Of a DNA stretch of 64,000 nucleotides, positions 45,936 through 58,952 are shown piece by piece. Both the position numbers and the translations under genes were made by a program. Origin of the DNA: Agapanthus africanus (lineage: Eukaryota; Streptophyta; Magnoliopsida; Asparagales; Amaryllidaceae); assembly GCA_030015575.1 (NCBI GenBank), contig JASDDO010000019.1, positions 512,960,986 through 513,024,985 on the forward strand, given 5' to 3'. The notes under the pieces were generated by a model. It was not told the origin of the DNA, did no database searches, and worked only from the letters and a program-made list of their open reading frames with translations. Every line of letters starts with the position of its first letter. The first letter of the stretch is position 1.

Positions 45936-48900
45936 AGCGACCATTGACCCGACCCTAAGACTATGACTCAGTGACCAAATTAACCGAACCTTCTTGACAC
46001 CGGCTTTTGGATTGTCAGAGTTGCGAACCTCATTGCCACTCCTACTTTTACCCTTTTCTACAGGACACCCCGTGTTGCTACGAACGTCCACTTCCATTGG
46101 AAAAAACCATCGTATGGTTAGATACGAACTCGAAAGAATTTATTCGAGGATGGTTTCCGGTTCTGGAGAAAACGGATAGGATTATTCAGTTGTCTTTTCC
46201 TTTTACCTTCTCTCAGGTTGCAAGTACTCCTTGGTTTAGGAGATAGTACACCTATTACGCAAATTGGATAGTCTTCTTCCAAACCTTAGGCTGGTGCCGA
46301 CCGGTAGGGAATGAAGAAAACCAATTAGCCTAACGATGGTGTACAGAAGGTATTGAGTTAAGACAAAGCAAGGGATTAGTAAGAGGGCAAAATAAATTGC
46401 GACTGATATTCACGACCAAACCAAGTATTCCTTCGCCAATCCTAAAATCACCTTTGTATTTCTCCAGGACACTCCGTATCACTACGAAGATCCACAGTTT
46501 ATTGGATACTCCATCGTATGGTTATATACGAACTCGAAAGGAACTTGTTCCAGTTCGGGGATGGATTCTGGTCCAGGAGAAATAGGAATAAGGTTTATTC
46601 GGTTGTCTTTTATCTTCACCTTCTCTCGCATTATGAGTGTTCCTAGGATTGGGACAGTACACCCATTATGCTTATTGGATAGTCTTCTTCCAAACCATAG
46701 GCTGGTGCCGAACGGTAAGGAAGGAAGAAAACCATTTGGCCTAAAAGGGTGTGCAGAAGGTAATGACTAAAGACATATAAAGGGATTTGGAGAGGTGGCA
46801 AAGAATTATACGGTTACAGTCGTGAATCTGGAAGAGGCATTACTAGGAATACCCGGATACCCCATCGAAACATTTCGATGTTTCAGTCTCACTGTGTACT
46901 GTTAAAGGAAAACTGATTTCCCGATTAGATACTTACTCCAGGGTATGTATTTACCAGGAACGATTCTCACATCTGTATGGTTTTACAGATGATGAGTGGG
47001 AGTAGGTTATTGGGAATTGGGTGATCATCCTCATTATATCGGGATTCGTTGTAATCGGTGATATTTGAGGAAGTCACCTGGGTTGTTTGCCGGTCGGCAA
47101 ATACTTGGTTTTGAATATCCGCAGTTATGCACCAATTTCAAATTGATATATCTGTACGTCTATTTTCATAGAGTGAGATATACCTTTTTGAAATTATGTC
47201 TGTGACATTTACCTATATCAGTGGATGGTTAGGTAAGGAGCATTAAACAGCGGTGTAATTCTTCTTAACCATAAGTACAGTTTTCAACCTACGACACACA
47301 GTGAATGAGTTATCAGACTCAAGGGACTTATATAGAGTATTGTATGTTGTCCAGGGTCCATCAGGACAGAGGGGTTGGTCCTCGTACTATATTCGGTTTA
47401 CTTATGACTTCTCTACTTTTTAGACAGGTGTTTCGTGGAAACACAGGGTCCGAATTTTGAGAAGTTATAGGTATTTGAATAGAGTAGAAAACCAGGTATA
47501 GCAAGTATCGGGATTCTTCAAAGTGATCGAAGATGTTGATGCTTGTGTATAGGTATTCAGTTGATAGTAATGATAAAGAGAACTTGCTTCTCTTTCAGGT
47601 TACTCATAATTGGAAATGCTCCTAAGTTGTGTAACGCTGATCGACCTCCTTCCATTTAGTTGACATGCACTGGAGACAACTGCATGATTTGAATCTGGTT
47701 CAATTAAATCAGTGCCTCTGGTTCTATATTGGATATAGAACAGTTCATATCTTAACGATGTTAAGGTACGGGGAGTTGTCCGGCTTATGCTTAAAACCAG
47801 ACACTGGACAACTCAAGGCACGTTTCTTTAATGGCTGTTTGTGGGTTGACCCAGGCTATGACGCGGGTTGACTTTCTACCATCTGGATGAACAATAGCAA
47901 TATTGTTCTAGACTCGCCACAGTTTTAATAAAAATGGATTTTTTCAGAAAACAGTAGTGGGAGTATGGTAGAACTGGAAGTGATTCCAGAACCACAAACG
48001 ATTACTGAAGATTTGATAAGGAACCTAAAGATTCAATCTGGATTGACATTCCATTGGCCACTCCGCAGATAAGGTGGGTAACTTCATGCACCCGAGAGGT
48101 ACTACGGTAGCCTCAAGGACGGTGACAGGGAAGTTCTTGTTTACCCACAATTACCATTGTTGTTGTTCCAGGCTGCGAGACCCGGCGGGAGGATGAGTAT
48201 AGCGTCGTTCTAAACTAGTTTTAGAAGTGTACGTGTATATGACTCTGCCAGGGGGTTGTCGTAGTCAGTGGGAGCAGCGGAAGCATTGGTGGACAGGTAG
48301 CTTATGTCTATTTATAGACTGAAGCACCAGTAGCGGAGATAGATCATCTATTTCTGACGTGACAGTCATAGGTTTGACTTCATCAGAATAGGGGATGGAT
48401 CTGTTGAGAAGGTAGTAGGGTGTGATATCCTGGTATTTGGATGACATACACAGAGTAGGAAAAGAAACTCCTATACTACAGTCGGTTATACTTTGGTCGT
48501 CACACAGTGGTTTCTCCACAAAGGAATCAGACATATTGGTTACTAGATCTATGGTTTTAGATCTAGATTTGGGTAGTCTCCCAATCTGGGTACTTAGACA
48601 GCATTCTAAGAGTATTTAGGATGGACGACTCCTGGCACGGTAGTGTACCTGCAGGTGATGGAGTCACCCTCTCTAAAGGTGTCTTACAGACTAAAGTAGA
48701 GAGGGATGTGCATGATTGGCAGATCACTTGCTCAGGCAATTGAGTCAATCATGAGATGTCAAGTACCACACCAGATGTTGTTCTTGCACTAGATGCAATA
48801 AGTTGACATTGATCCAATCCTGGAGAAACGGTCGGAAGCAGTTTTAGAACATAAGTGGATGTTCTAGGGATATGATAACGACAGCCTCATTCGAGAAACA

Positions 48901-49340
48901 GTTATCATTCCAGGCTTCCAAGGTGACATGGACGACAAGGAGGTTGTCAGAGCTATAGTTTTTCCTTCTGATGAGGGGCAGTATTTTGGACAGGTGATCC
49001 AAGGCAATACTGAGGATGGCATGGCGCAGGATACTGATTAAGTTCAGTTGACGATACAGTCTAAGAAGTTTGGATTTGGAGTTCATTTATGAGCTATGTC
49101 CCATCAGACATCCAGACACATTCTAAGACAGGTATTGCTCATTTCGGGAGATGGCTTTCTCCGCGAACATGAGATTTAGAGAGACATAGAAAGAAACAAC
49201 AAAGCGGATCCACTCACTGAGGCTATTTCTCGAACGCAATAGTTTCGCAAACGAGCTTTGTGAGACTGACTAGTAGAGGAGTTGGGTGTTCGGTATCACA
49301 CGGGCTGTGAGTATGCGACATCGCAATAATTAGCCTTGAG
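45936..49340 (+). pseudogene. Ruined copia gag-pol of B2
   Basis: Nucleotide-level remains of gag-pol. The gag beginning follows GCAGCGACC. An integrase-core-like stretch lies at about 47391-47550. The linker before the reverse transcriptase is strikingly preserved at 47945-48140 (including GAACTGGAAGTGATTCCAGA versus GAACTGGAAGAAATTCCAGA in A). YLDDI is at 48434-48448, followed by ETPILQSV, and TPDVV-LALDAIS and SNPGE remnants lie near 48765-48825. SHQTSRHILR lies near 49100 and ADPLTEA near 49205. The motifs are scattered over several frames with stops. TAA at 48079-48081 is shared with B1. Confidence 0.82.
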
Positions 49341-49343
49341 TGC

Positions 49344-49354
49344 AAGTGGGAGAT
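49344..49354 (+). other. Polypurine tract of B2
   Basis: AAGTGGGAGAT immediately before the 3' LTR; identical in A and B1. Confidence 0.87.
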
Positions 49355-51660
49355 TGTTGGAGATAGTGCCCTCAGAGTCAATTATTGGATCACAGGTACG
49401 TGATTGCAATGATTGAGGGAGGACCTATCCCGGTAGGACAGTCTTACTCGAGATGATAGTATGCTATCTGGTTTACCTTTATCATCGTGTACTGTTTTAA
49501 GTGACCTGACACGTCGCTATTACACGTTGATAGAGCCCCTAGGATTCTTGCTTGACCACCAGCAGTATGAGGGCGATCATATAAGTGGGAGCTGGGGGTC
49601 TATAAGCATATCCTTAAATGGTCCCTAGTCGTGAGAGTTTCGAGACAGGGCATCGATACTCCAAAGTAGACTAGTGTATACAGTCGAGACCCCGACGAGG
49701 GGCGGTGGCCGGTCTCACAAGCCACTGGTGTCAGTTGGATCACCTAAGATGTATACAGGTGCTCATTGGGTTATGAGTACACCGGACAGGACTCGCCGGG
49801 AACATGCCAGTTGGTCATATACCAGACGTCAGATGGCAGTTCCCTGGTGACATGTGTACAGGTTAGTTCATCGACCTGGGGATCGTCATTTGTCTCGTGT
49901 GAGTTCCCACTGTACTTTGATTACTACCCTACCACGGCTCAAAGGAGTCGTGCAAACAGGTTTTAGTTGGGTACAGTCCCGAGCCACATGGAGGCAGTGA
50001 GCGCATCTTCAGGGGTTCGTCTCTCCCGGTATTGGGGGTGAGGTCGTGCTGTGTCTAGGAGAGCCATTACACGAAGCCCTCGGCCGAGGCAAGGAGATTT
50101 ACTGGTAGGTATTCCAGTAGTATCTCAGGGTGTTCTGGGCTACACTCCGACACGACTTGTACCGCTTTTGGGGGTCTGACTTTTACCAACCCCCTAGGCC
50201 CGCCATGCGATGCTCATAGACGAACGGACCGGACTGTACGGATATTGTCACTGACAGGCTCAGTAGGGTTGTCAGGCTGAGTTCGCTCACAGACGTCCCT
50301 TTTGGTCAATACCTGGTAGCCCGTTATGTATTGGCTTATACCTCTAACGTGCTAGTGGTTAAATCCACAACCAAGGTGTTGACGAGTCTTTAGAGTCCCC
50401 CACATTAAGTTACTCAGCTTTCGGGCGAAAGGTTGTAGAGGCCGTATGGAGATATGGCAAGGTCCGATCAGATACGTGCGGTATTGCACGGATCAGGATC
50501 GGACAGTTTGTACTACAGGCCGTATGGATATATGGCAGGGTTCGATCAGATACGTGCGGTATTGCACGGATCAGGATCGAACGGATAATACTAGCCGGTT
50601 TTGGTATAAGCCGGATCCTAGTATAGTACAGTGTAGATTTTGTCTCATTGCATTTGTATTTCGGTCGGAATACAAATGCGGGTGTGTATGCACAGTATCG
50701 GGGTTTTCCTGTAATTTATTACGGGACCTGTTTTCTGGAGTTGCCAGTTTGTTTTCCGTTTCGGCCAATTTCCTTTGTATCGTTCATTGGCCGAAGATTG
50801 GTGGAGGAGGGCTTATTTGCATTGTTGCAAATAGGCATTTGCGGAGGGGGTCTTTGCATTTTGTTGTATCATGATAGCACCATCCTTTGACTTGATTTCT
50901 TCATGATGGCTTGACTTCATAACCTCATCATGGCTTGACTTTTGTATGATGATGGAGGGACATGATGGTTGATGATGATGAGGGGTGAGGTTGGTGGAGT
51001 GTTAGTTTACACTTGTGATCATTTCCTTTTGCATGATAACCTTTCCTCTCTCTCTCTTGTATGGGTGATTTTTTGGCCTCTCTCATATTCTTTTAATACA
51101 ACCTCCTCATTCTCACTCTCCCCTTTGATATGGCCGGCCAAAGCTTGGGGAGGGGCTGCCATTTTTTTGGGTGTGGGATTTTATTCATTTAGCTTTGCAA
51201 AATCCCACAAGATCAATTTCCAAAATCCCCAAAGTTCCTCCACATAGTTCTTGTATCTTTTCCTCCACCACAAAGGCATCTCCATGAACCCCAAAGTGAG
51301 ACTTGAGTCCTACACAATATTCTACAGTAAATCTTGGGCACGTCGAGTAACCGGCTTCGTGCCCGAGTTGCCTCGGCATTGAGGTGGGAGCCCGTAAAAG
51401 AAGTAGGCGATGTGGTGCACTTCCGGCGATGAGGAGGAGACGGGACATTACGCAGGAGATCGGGACGATGACGAGAAGACCGGAGGACTTGGATCGTCGG
51501 TATATCTCTATTCCCTTTCTTGTAGTTAGCTAGGACTAATTAATGGTTCGATCCGGGTATTAGTGCGCGGCGGTTTGCCAGTTCAAGTAAAATTAAAGTT
51601 TATCACCGCTTCCGCATTTGGCCGTCGGATTGACGGCCGGGGCGCCGCCGTGCACTTACA
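49355..51660 (+). repeat. 3' LTR of B2
   Basis: 2306 bp, about 99.5% identical by hand count to the 5' LTR. Followed by target duplication CAGGG. Confidence 0.92.
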
Positions 51661-51665
51661 CAGGG

Positions 51666-52079
51666 CGTAATTCAGGTGACACACGATTGCATAGATGTGT
51701 CATTTTATTGTGTTTTTCGCGCCATGAGCGTTTGATGGATTGCTTTTACTAAAATTTCTCGAACGTGCAGATCAGCACCAGAGGATTTGGCCACTGCTAG
51801 AGGCCGGTTAGAATGTGATGACCGTTAATGCACCGTTTATTCTTGATGATTGAGGCATTGTTAAGCGTGCGGACGAATGAGCCAAATGGTGCTACGACTG
51901 ACAAAATACCGCCCCAGGTGTTTAAAGCTATTGCAGCACGAGTTTATACTTAGAGATATGATAGAAGATCGCTAGTCACCTAAGGATGAATGGCTAGGAC
52001 ATGTGGTTCATTGCATACCCCGATGAGAGGTCATCAGATTGATTGATTCCAGTTTGAGAAGACTTCACGCAGGTACGAT
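51666..52079 (+). other. Leader of C1, second piece, degraded
   Basis: Sequence resumes the C1 interior after B2 (CGTAATTCAGGTGACAC). It should lead into a Del/Tekay gag, but I could not recognise gag or a chromodomain pol. The exact end of C1 sequence is not clear. Confidence 0.45.
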
Positions 52080-52395
52080 GAGAGTCGATAGAAAACGATC
52101 GAATGTCAGAAACCCATTTTTCCAAGTTTAAGGTATTCGGAAAAACATGCAAGTAATTATGTGAACCCTCTAGAAGAATGAACCCCTAACTCGACATAAT
52201 GACCATGAAAACGCTTTTGAACCTTAGGGTTTACGGCAGTTCCGCGGTGCCATTAATGAGGCTTTGGTTTGCCCTTCTACGGCTGGTCCATAGGTACTGT
52301 GGCATGTACTGGATATTATTAAACTGTGCTCAAGTGTTGAGCTCTCGGGAAATTATGGGACTTTGATGAATCGATCGAAAAGTTCGACGTCGTCC
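52080..52395 (+). other. Fragment of D-type copia leader
   Basis: Resembles the D2 leader at about 57560-57880: the CATGCAGGTAATT-like run, ACCCTCT-AGAA, a remnant GGCAGTTCCGCGGTGCC (52234-52250) of the GC-palindrome pair, then GTTGAGCTCTCGGG and the GATCGA...CGTCGTC block. An orphan piece without its primer site. Confidence 0.6.
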
Positions 52396-52847
52396 GGATA
52401 TCAGGTGATGGGATACATTACTTGGGAGACTCTAAGTATGAGTATAGCCGTTGTAGCGCAGTCCATACATCTACGAAGAGACGAGTCCAAATCAATCGAC
52501 ATTAGAGAAAAGTAGAGTAAAGGGTTCGTACGAGATTTTGATGAGATGACGTTCCACTCCGTTGACATCAAAGATGTGATACGCATGCAGAGGCGTTGAA
52601 TATGTATATATCTTCCAGAAGGAGTCGTGATGAGTATGCAGCCGTTCCGGAACAAGAAATAATTTAGTAAAGGGTGATAACTTCCAGGCAGTTCAGAAGG
52701 AACGAGATTTGGGAGAGACCCCGACAATATCTTTCTGGAAATACTAAACGAAAAGTCTTGGACCCAGGATCGGTCGTATTATGCACACCTAGTAGGCCAG
52801 AGTTCAGCAGTATCGACAAGACATGTTATCAGTGACCATGATAGATG
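52396..52847. other. Unassigned stretch
   Basis: About 450 bp with no similarity I can place and only a 108-codon antisense open frame without recognisable motifs. Probably degraded retrotransposon interior. Confidence 0.4.
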
Positions 52848-55098
52848 TGTTAGTTATATATATGCCCTAAAGGCCATTGTTGTACATATGATGTATATTA
52901 TAGTGGATACTTGGATATATATAGAGAGAAATTTCTTGCTCGATATGATAGTATGCTATCTAGTTTCACTTTGTCTAAACATGTTGACTTGTATTGGTTT
53001 ACTTTCTTGCTCTCACATGTTGATAAAGCCCTTAGGATATGTACTTGACTACTAGGACTATGATGCAGATCATACTAGTGGGGCCAGGGTAGTCCATGAG
53101 TACATCCTATAACTGTTCCTAGTCGAGAGTGTATCGAGATAGGGCATCGATACTCCATAGTAGACTGGCGTATATGCTTCTTGACCCATATGATGGGCGA
53201 TGGATGATCCCACATCCATTGGTGTTTGACATCAAAGATGGTATACGGGTGCTCAGTGGAGACTGGGTACACTGAACGGACTCGCCGAGAACTCCTAGAT
53301 GGCATTATACCTATCGTCATATAGCAGTTCTCTGGTGACACTGGTACAGGTTAGTCTGTAGACCCGAGATCGTCATAGAGTCTTGTGTGATTCCTACTGT
53401 GTTTTGATTTCCACCTTACCACGTTTATGAGAACGTGCAAAACGGTGGCTTTTGGGTACAGTACCGAATCACATGGAGGCAATGAGCGATAGGAGGGGTT
53501 TCGTCTCTCCCGGTATTGGGAGTTGATGTTGCGCTATGTTCGATTGGCTATAACTGGAAGTCCCTGGCCAGGGCTGATATGGAGATCTACTGGTAAGTGT
53601 TATCTGTAGTTTCTCGACCCGTTATGAGCCTCACATCGACATGACTTATCTGTTTCTGGGGTCTGACATTTACCACCCCTAGACTGTATATGCGACATAT
53701 CAGACGAAAAGACCGGACTGTACGTTAGTGTTACTGATTGGATTCACAGGAGTATGTATAGGCTTGCTTGTTGATCTTATGATCGTTCAATACCCGGGTG
53801 GCTGTTACGTTTAGCTGACCGCTTGCAGCTTGTGGGTGTTTGATATGATCATCACATACTACCGGCGTATTGACGGGTTTTTAGAATCCTACACGGAGGT
53901 TTCCTGGCTCAGGCGAAACAGAGTAGGAGCACATATGTGATATATGCGGGACCGAGATTAATACGATATGTTATCCGTATTTTATTCTCGCGATATATGA
54001 TATCGGCCGGTTATATGTGATATAGCCGGGTTATCGGATCAAGTGTTGATTCGATAAAAAGATACATGTTATATTGGTCGGTTATATGCAATATAGCCGG
54101 ATTGTTAAATCAAGTATTGATTTAATAATTTAATGTATAATTATATATATTTGATATATTAAATTACATTAACTAATATATGCTCACTTAAGTATTTCAT
54201 TTTCTCATATTTGGATACATTTAACATATATGTGATATATGTTTAATGTATTCTTTTCTTTTTGTTACAAAATTATATATATGTGATATGTATAATTGTG
54301 ACATGCTACTTGGGTGTATGATAATTACACCATGCTATTGTGATAAATGTTGAGTTTATATTTATTTTAGAAAAATTCAAAATTATGGAGAATTAGTCAT
54401 AAGCTTGGATGCAACTTGTAGAACATTGACTAAATCAACCAATTTTGTTTTGGCTAAGATATTTATTAACCTAACCCTAATCACTTTGACCATGGTCTAT
54501 TCTCTACAAGGGTTTATGTTATGGTCTTATTTATCTTTTTAAGTAATTCAAAAATGATATGGTATTAGTCATGGTTAAGTTTCATGGAAGCTAGTAGAAC
54601 ATTGACTAAAGTCCACCTCTTTTGTTTTTACTTAAGATATTCCTTAACCTAATCTTTAACTCTAGCCCATGGTTTATTCTCTACAAGAGTTAAGCATGAC
54701 ATTCTTAACCCATGGTTGCATTTCTAACCTAATAACAATAATTCATTCATCACTTGTTCTTCTTCTTCTTCTTCACTAAAAAAGCATACTTGATTTTTTC
54801 CATGTAATGAAAGATTGTGAGAAATAGAAAACTAAAGAGAGCAAAATTCCCATTTCATCATCCTCTTCTATACTAGCCATATAGATTAGTGTGTTAGCTT
54901 CACTGATCCATAATTAGTGAAGAGATAGCTTGGGTTTATGATTCCCAAGGTAGATCATCTTGGATTATGAAGACTTCAAGCTAGCATGGATCATTAACCT
55001 CATGGAGCCTCTCTAGAGTCCGGAAGCTTGATGATCGCAGCGAAGGGACCACAACTTGGAGCTTATGAAGCGAAGTAACGGACTGCAAAGGTTGTAAT
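52848..55098 (+). repeat. Copia LTR D1, 3' end missing
   Basis: Starts TGTTAGTTATATATATGCCC and follows D2 to GCAAAGGTTGTAAT, where D2 is inserted. GTAAT (55094-55098) would be the left target duplication of D2. The LTR core up to 53960 shares blocks with A, B and E; 53960-54900 is AT-rich. A TTC microsatellite lies near 54755-54775. Confidence 0.82.
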
Positions 55099-57480
55099 TG
55101 TTAGTTGTATGTATGCCCTAGAGGCCAGTATTGTACAGATTATGTATATCATATTGGATGCTTGGACATATATAGAGATGACTTTCTTGCTCGACATGAT
55201 AGTATGCTATCTGGTTACTCTTTATCTTAACATGTACACTAGTCTCTTTATACTGTCTTATAGTTACATGTTGGTAAAGCCCTTAGGATGTGTACTTGAC
55301 TACCTGGACTATGATGCAGATCATACTAGTGGGGACATGGTAGTCCATAAGTACCTCCTTCAAGGTCCCTAGTCGTGGGTGTATCGAGACGGGGCATCGA
55401 TATGCCAGTGTAGACTAGCGTATACGCTTCTCGACCCATGTGATGGGCGATGGATGATCCCATATCCATTGGTGTTTGACATCAGAGATGGTATACGGGT
55501 GCTCAGTGGAAACTGGGTACACTGGACGGACTCGCCGAGAACTCCCAGATGGTATTATACCTCACGTCAGATGGCAGTTCTCAGGTGACACTTGTACAGG
55601 TTAGTCTGTAGACCCGAGATCGTCATAGAGTCTTGTGTGGTTCCCACTGTGCTTTGATCTCCACCTTACCACGTCCATGAGGGCGTGCAAAACGGTGGTC
55701 TTTGGGTACAGTCCCGAGTCACATGGAGGCAATGAGCGATAGGAGGGGTTTCGTCTCTCCCGGTATTGGGAGTTGATGTTGCGCAGTGCTAGATTGGCCG
55801 TAACAGGGAAGTCCCTGGCCAGGGCTGATCAGAGATTTGCTGGTAAGTGTTACCAGTAGTTTCTCGACCCGTTACGAGCCTCATATCAGCACGACTTATC
55901 GGGTTATTGGGGTCTGACGTATACCACCCCTAGACTTGATATGCGACGTATCTGACGAAGAGACTTGACTGTATGGTAAGTGTTACCGGTCGGATTCGCA
56001 GGAGTGTGAGCGGGCTAGCTCGTCGATCTTCTGATCGCTCAATACCCGGGTGGCCGTTACGTTTAGCAGACCGCTTGCGGCTTGTGGGTGCTTGATATGA
56101 TCATCACCTGCTACCGGCGTATTGACGAGTCTTTAGAGTCCTACACAGAGGTTTCCTGGCTCAAGCGAAACGAAATAGGAGCGCATATGAGATATGTGCA
56201 GGACCGAGAATGATGCGTGTATGTGATACCGCATTTCATTCTCGCGACATATGTTTCGAATGGTTATATTCGATATGACCTAGTTATCGAATCATTGATT
56301 CGATAAATCGATGCATTGAATACTAGTCGGTTGTATGCGATATAACCGGATCATTGAATCAAGTGTTGATTTAATGATTTAATGTATAATTATATATTTG
56401 ATATATTACTTTGCATTAACTAGTATTGGTTCACTTTAAACGGATTTTTCTCACTTGGATTGCACATTGTATATGTGATATACTTTCGTGCACTTTTTGT
56501 ATCATGTTTGATGATACTTGATCTTTTAGTTAAGTGTATAAAATTAATCCATGGTTAATATGATAATTAGGGTTTTGCATTTTCATTTATTTATTTATTT
56601 ATTTGTTTATTTATTTGGAAAAGAATAAGATGAGAATGGTGGCTTTCTTTGTCATTTTGTTGAAGCTTCATGAAGCTTTGACTTTGCAACCATCCTTATC
56701 TTCATGCTTAACCCTAACCCATCCTAGTGACCATGGTTAATTCTCTACACTTAACCCTAGTTCAAGTTATGATAAGTATTTGTTTTTAAATTTATTTTTA
56801 GAACAACACTTATCATAATCTTTTCTTGAGCTCATCTTCTTCTTCTTCTTCAAGCTTGCTACTCCAATGGCAAGTTGAGATCTAGTGAGTTAAATCCAAA
56901 TCTAAAGTGAACCCACCTCCTATTTCTTCACCCTCTACCTCTTGCCAAGTTGTTTTGGGTGTTTACTTCACAAGTTTCACAAGTTTGTGAAGTCGGAGCT
57001 TGAGTTTGTGCAACCTCAACGTAGATCGTCTTTGACACAAAGCCGACGAGCCATTCCGCTTGCTTTCCCGATGAAGCCGATGATCGAGTCGAGGATTCAT
57101 GATGGACAGCGAGGACATGACGTTGCGGAGCCGTGGAGGTGGATATCCGGATCTACAAAGGTTGTAATTTCCGTATCAAAGTAGTTAACTGTTAACTAGC
57201 TTTCTATTTCGCCTAAACATCTAGTTAAAGATCCGTAGTCTAGGGTTTCTCGGCACTAAATTTTTTAATTTGGCATGTACGATGCCTTGTGAGAACCCAC
57301 TAGGGTGCCTAGGAACCTTTCAGTAATCCCTATCACTTAGAAGTAAAGATGTTTGCTTTATGTTTCTAACCCTAATTCTCTAGTAAAGATCCTTGCTTAG
57401 GTTGTTTGGCACTTGAAAATTTTAAATACGGCATGCTTGATGCCTTGTAGAACCTTGTTCTAGTGCCTAAGAACCTTGCA
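55099..57480 (+). repeat. 5' LTR of copia element D2
   Basis: 2382 bp, TGTTAGTTGTATGTATGCCC to ...AACCTTGCA, followed directly by the primer site. The twin-hairpin site reads GTTTC...GAAAC (about 56149-56170), followed by a GCGCATAT/ATATGTGC stem. An ATTT tetranucleotide run is at 56580-56612. The U5-side block GTAGATCGTCTTTGACA with GACGAGCC (57021-57052) is shared with A, E and H. Confidence 0.87.
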
Positions 57481-58952
57481 GTGGTATCAGAGCCTAGCTA
57501 GAGCATTAAGCGTTGCGTAGGCGAAATTAAAAGTCAGAACGAATTCCAAATAACCAAATTTTCCCACTTTCTGGAAAAAATTTCAAAAGTTGAAATTTTT
57601 CATATTAAAAATATTCAGAAAATCATGCAGGTAATTCTATGGACCCTCTTGAAGAACGAGTCCCTAACTCGCTTTATTGACCGCGGAACCGCGGTCAAAA
57701 TATGGTTTTGGTGGCGGTTCCGCAGCGCCACTAAGGAGGCAAGGGACGGCACTTCAACGGTTGGTCCATTGGTACTGGAGCTTGATTCTGGGAATTTTTA
57801 ATAGCGCTTAAGTGTTGAGCTCTCTGGGAATTTTGGGAATTCGTTGATTCGATCGAATTGTGTTACGTCGTCTAGCTTTCTGAAATGTGATACAATATGT
57901 GGAATTCATAAAGTTAGGCATGAAATCCGTAATATGTGATATTTCGGGTTTATGATGTCTAAGTTTATTATGGATTCCAAATGTTGTAGTTTGATATTTT
58001 CTTTTCTGCGACCGTAAGTGTAATATGTGGTGTATCTCCGTTTTCGTTGCTATATGCCAACGACAATTGGGATGTGCATATTTACTTACGTTGATGATAT
58101 GAGATATTATGTGTTGCTATGATATGTTATATTGGATCGTCGTGTTTAGAATAGCCGGGGGGTTTATATGAGATGAGAGTTTTTTTTATTTTCATTCATG
58201 TAAAATTCATTGTATGTAATATTCTTTTATTGGGGCACTTCCGGGTTGAGGATGATGTCACCATTGTATATTATTTACTTTTCCGCATTAGGATAGACCC
58301 AAGGAGGAGAGCACAAGCAACCGGGTTCTGGGGTCCAGCGGAAGGCCATCTCGAGGAGTCGAAACCGGGTCTCCTAACTCTAGAATTGGTAGAGTTGCTT
58401 TCCGCTCTCGTAGGGGTTTAGGGATGTGGGTTTGGCTATTCATCGCGACCGTGGAATCCGGTTTTTATACAGGCTCAAAATAAAACACAGACCTCCTAGT
58501 ATATCCAATATTTCATATGTTATCTTCTGCTGCTAATATTCTCTGATGTGATCATTTTATATGCGTGAGACGAATGCTTTATTATTGTATATATATGATA
58601 TATAATAAATGTTGCTTATGTTTTGCACCCGCGCTAGTCACGCCCCGGTATGCCGTTAGTTAAGTAATCTAATGGTGCATAGCGGGACATTATGGCGAAT
58701 GCGGATGGCATAAGCGTATGTTATATTTTCGTTTCTTCTGTGATGCTTGGGAAGCATAATTGATGGGAATTCATTAATGAGATTAATGAAAGAAAAGAAA
58801 CCTAAAAGATGTTGTAGAATCATATTTTCAAAAAGGATAGCTCTAGTTTTTGCTTTGCATAGCGGTATTCCTTGAAGAATATCCAGCACCCTATTCGATA
58901 AGGAAAGAGCCGAGATCCCTTCACCGGGAGTGACCACTTTAGCGAAACTAGC
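57481..58952 (+). other. Primer site and leader of D2
   Basis: Primer site TGGTATCAGAGCC at 57482-57494. GC-palindrome: TTGACCGCGG (57677-57686) and CCGCGGTCAA (57689-57698) separated by AA, with partner GGCGGTTCCGC at 57713-57723. An extended CGTTAG-type hairpin (58649-58681) includes TATGC/GCATA. One copy of the unit duplicated in B1/B2 is at 58855-58945. Cut at 58953 by C2; the three-hairpin array and gag would lie beyond the window. Confidence 0.8.

Larger units (their letters stand above)
41332..51660 (+). mobile_element. Copia element B2, young but coding-dead
   Basis: 10.3 kb with LTRs of exactly 2306 bp (41332-43637, 49355-51660), target duplication CAGGG on both sides (41327-41331, 51661-51665), intact primer site and polypurine tract. 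By hand count the LTRs differ at about 11 positions (0.5%), so insertion is recent. The interior is collinear with B1 and with element A gag-pol but has no usable frame. It therefore was probably copied by proteins of another element, in a state already defective. Confidence 0.9.
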
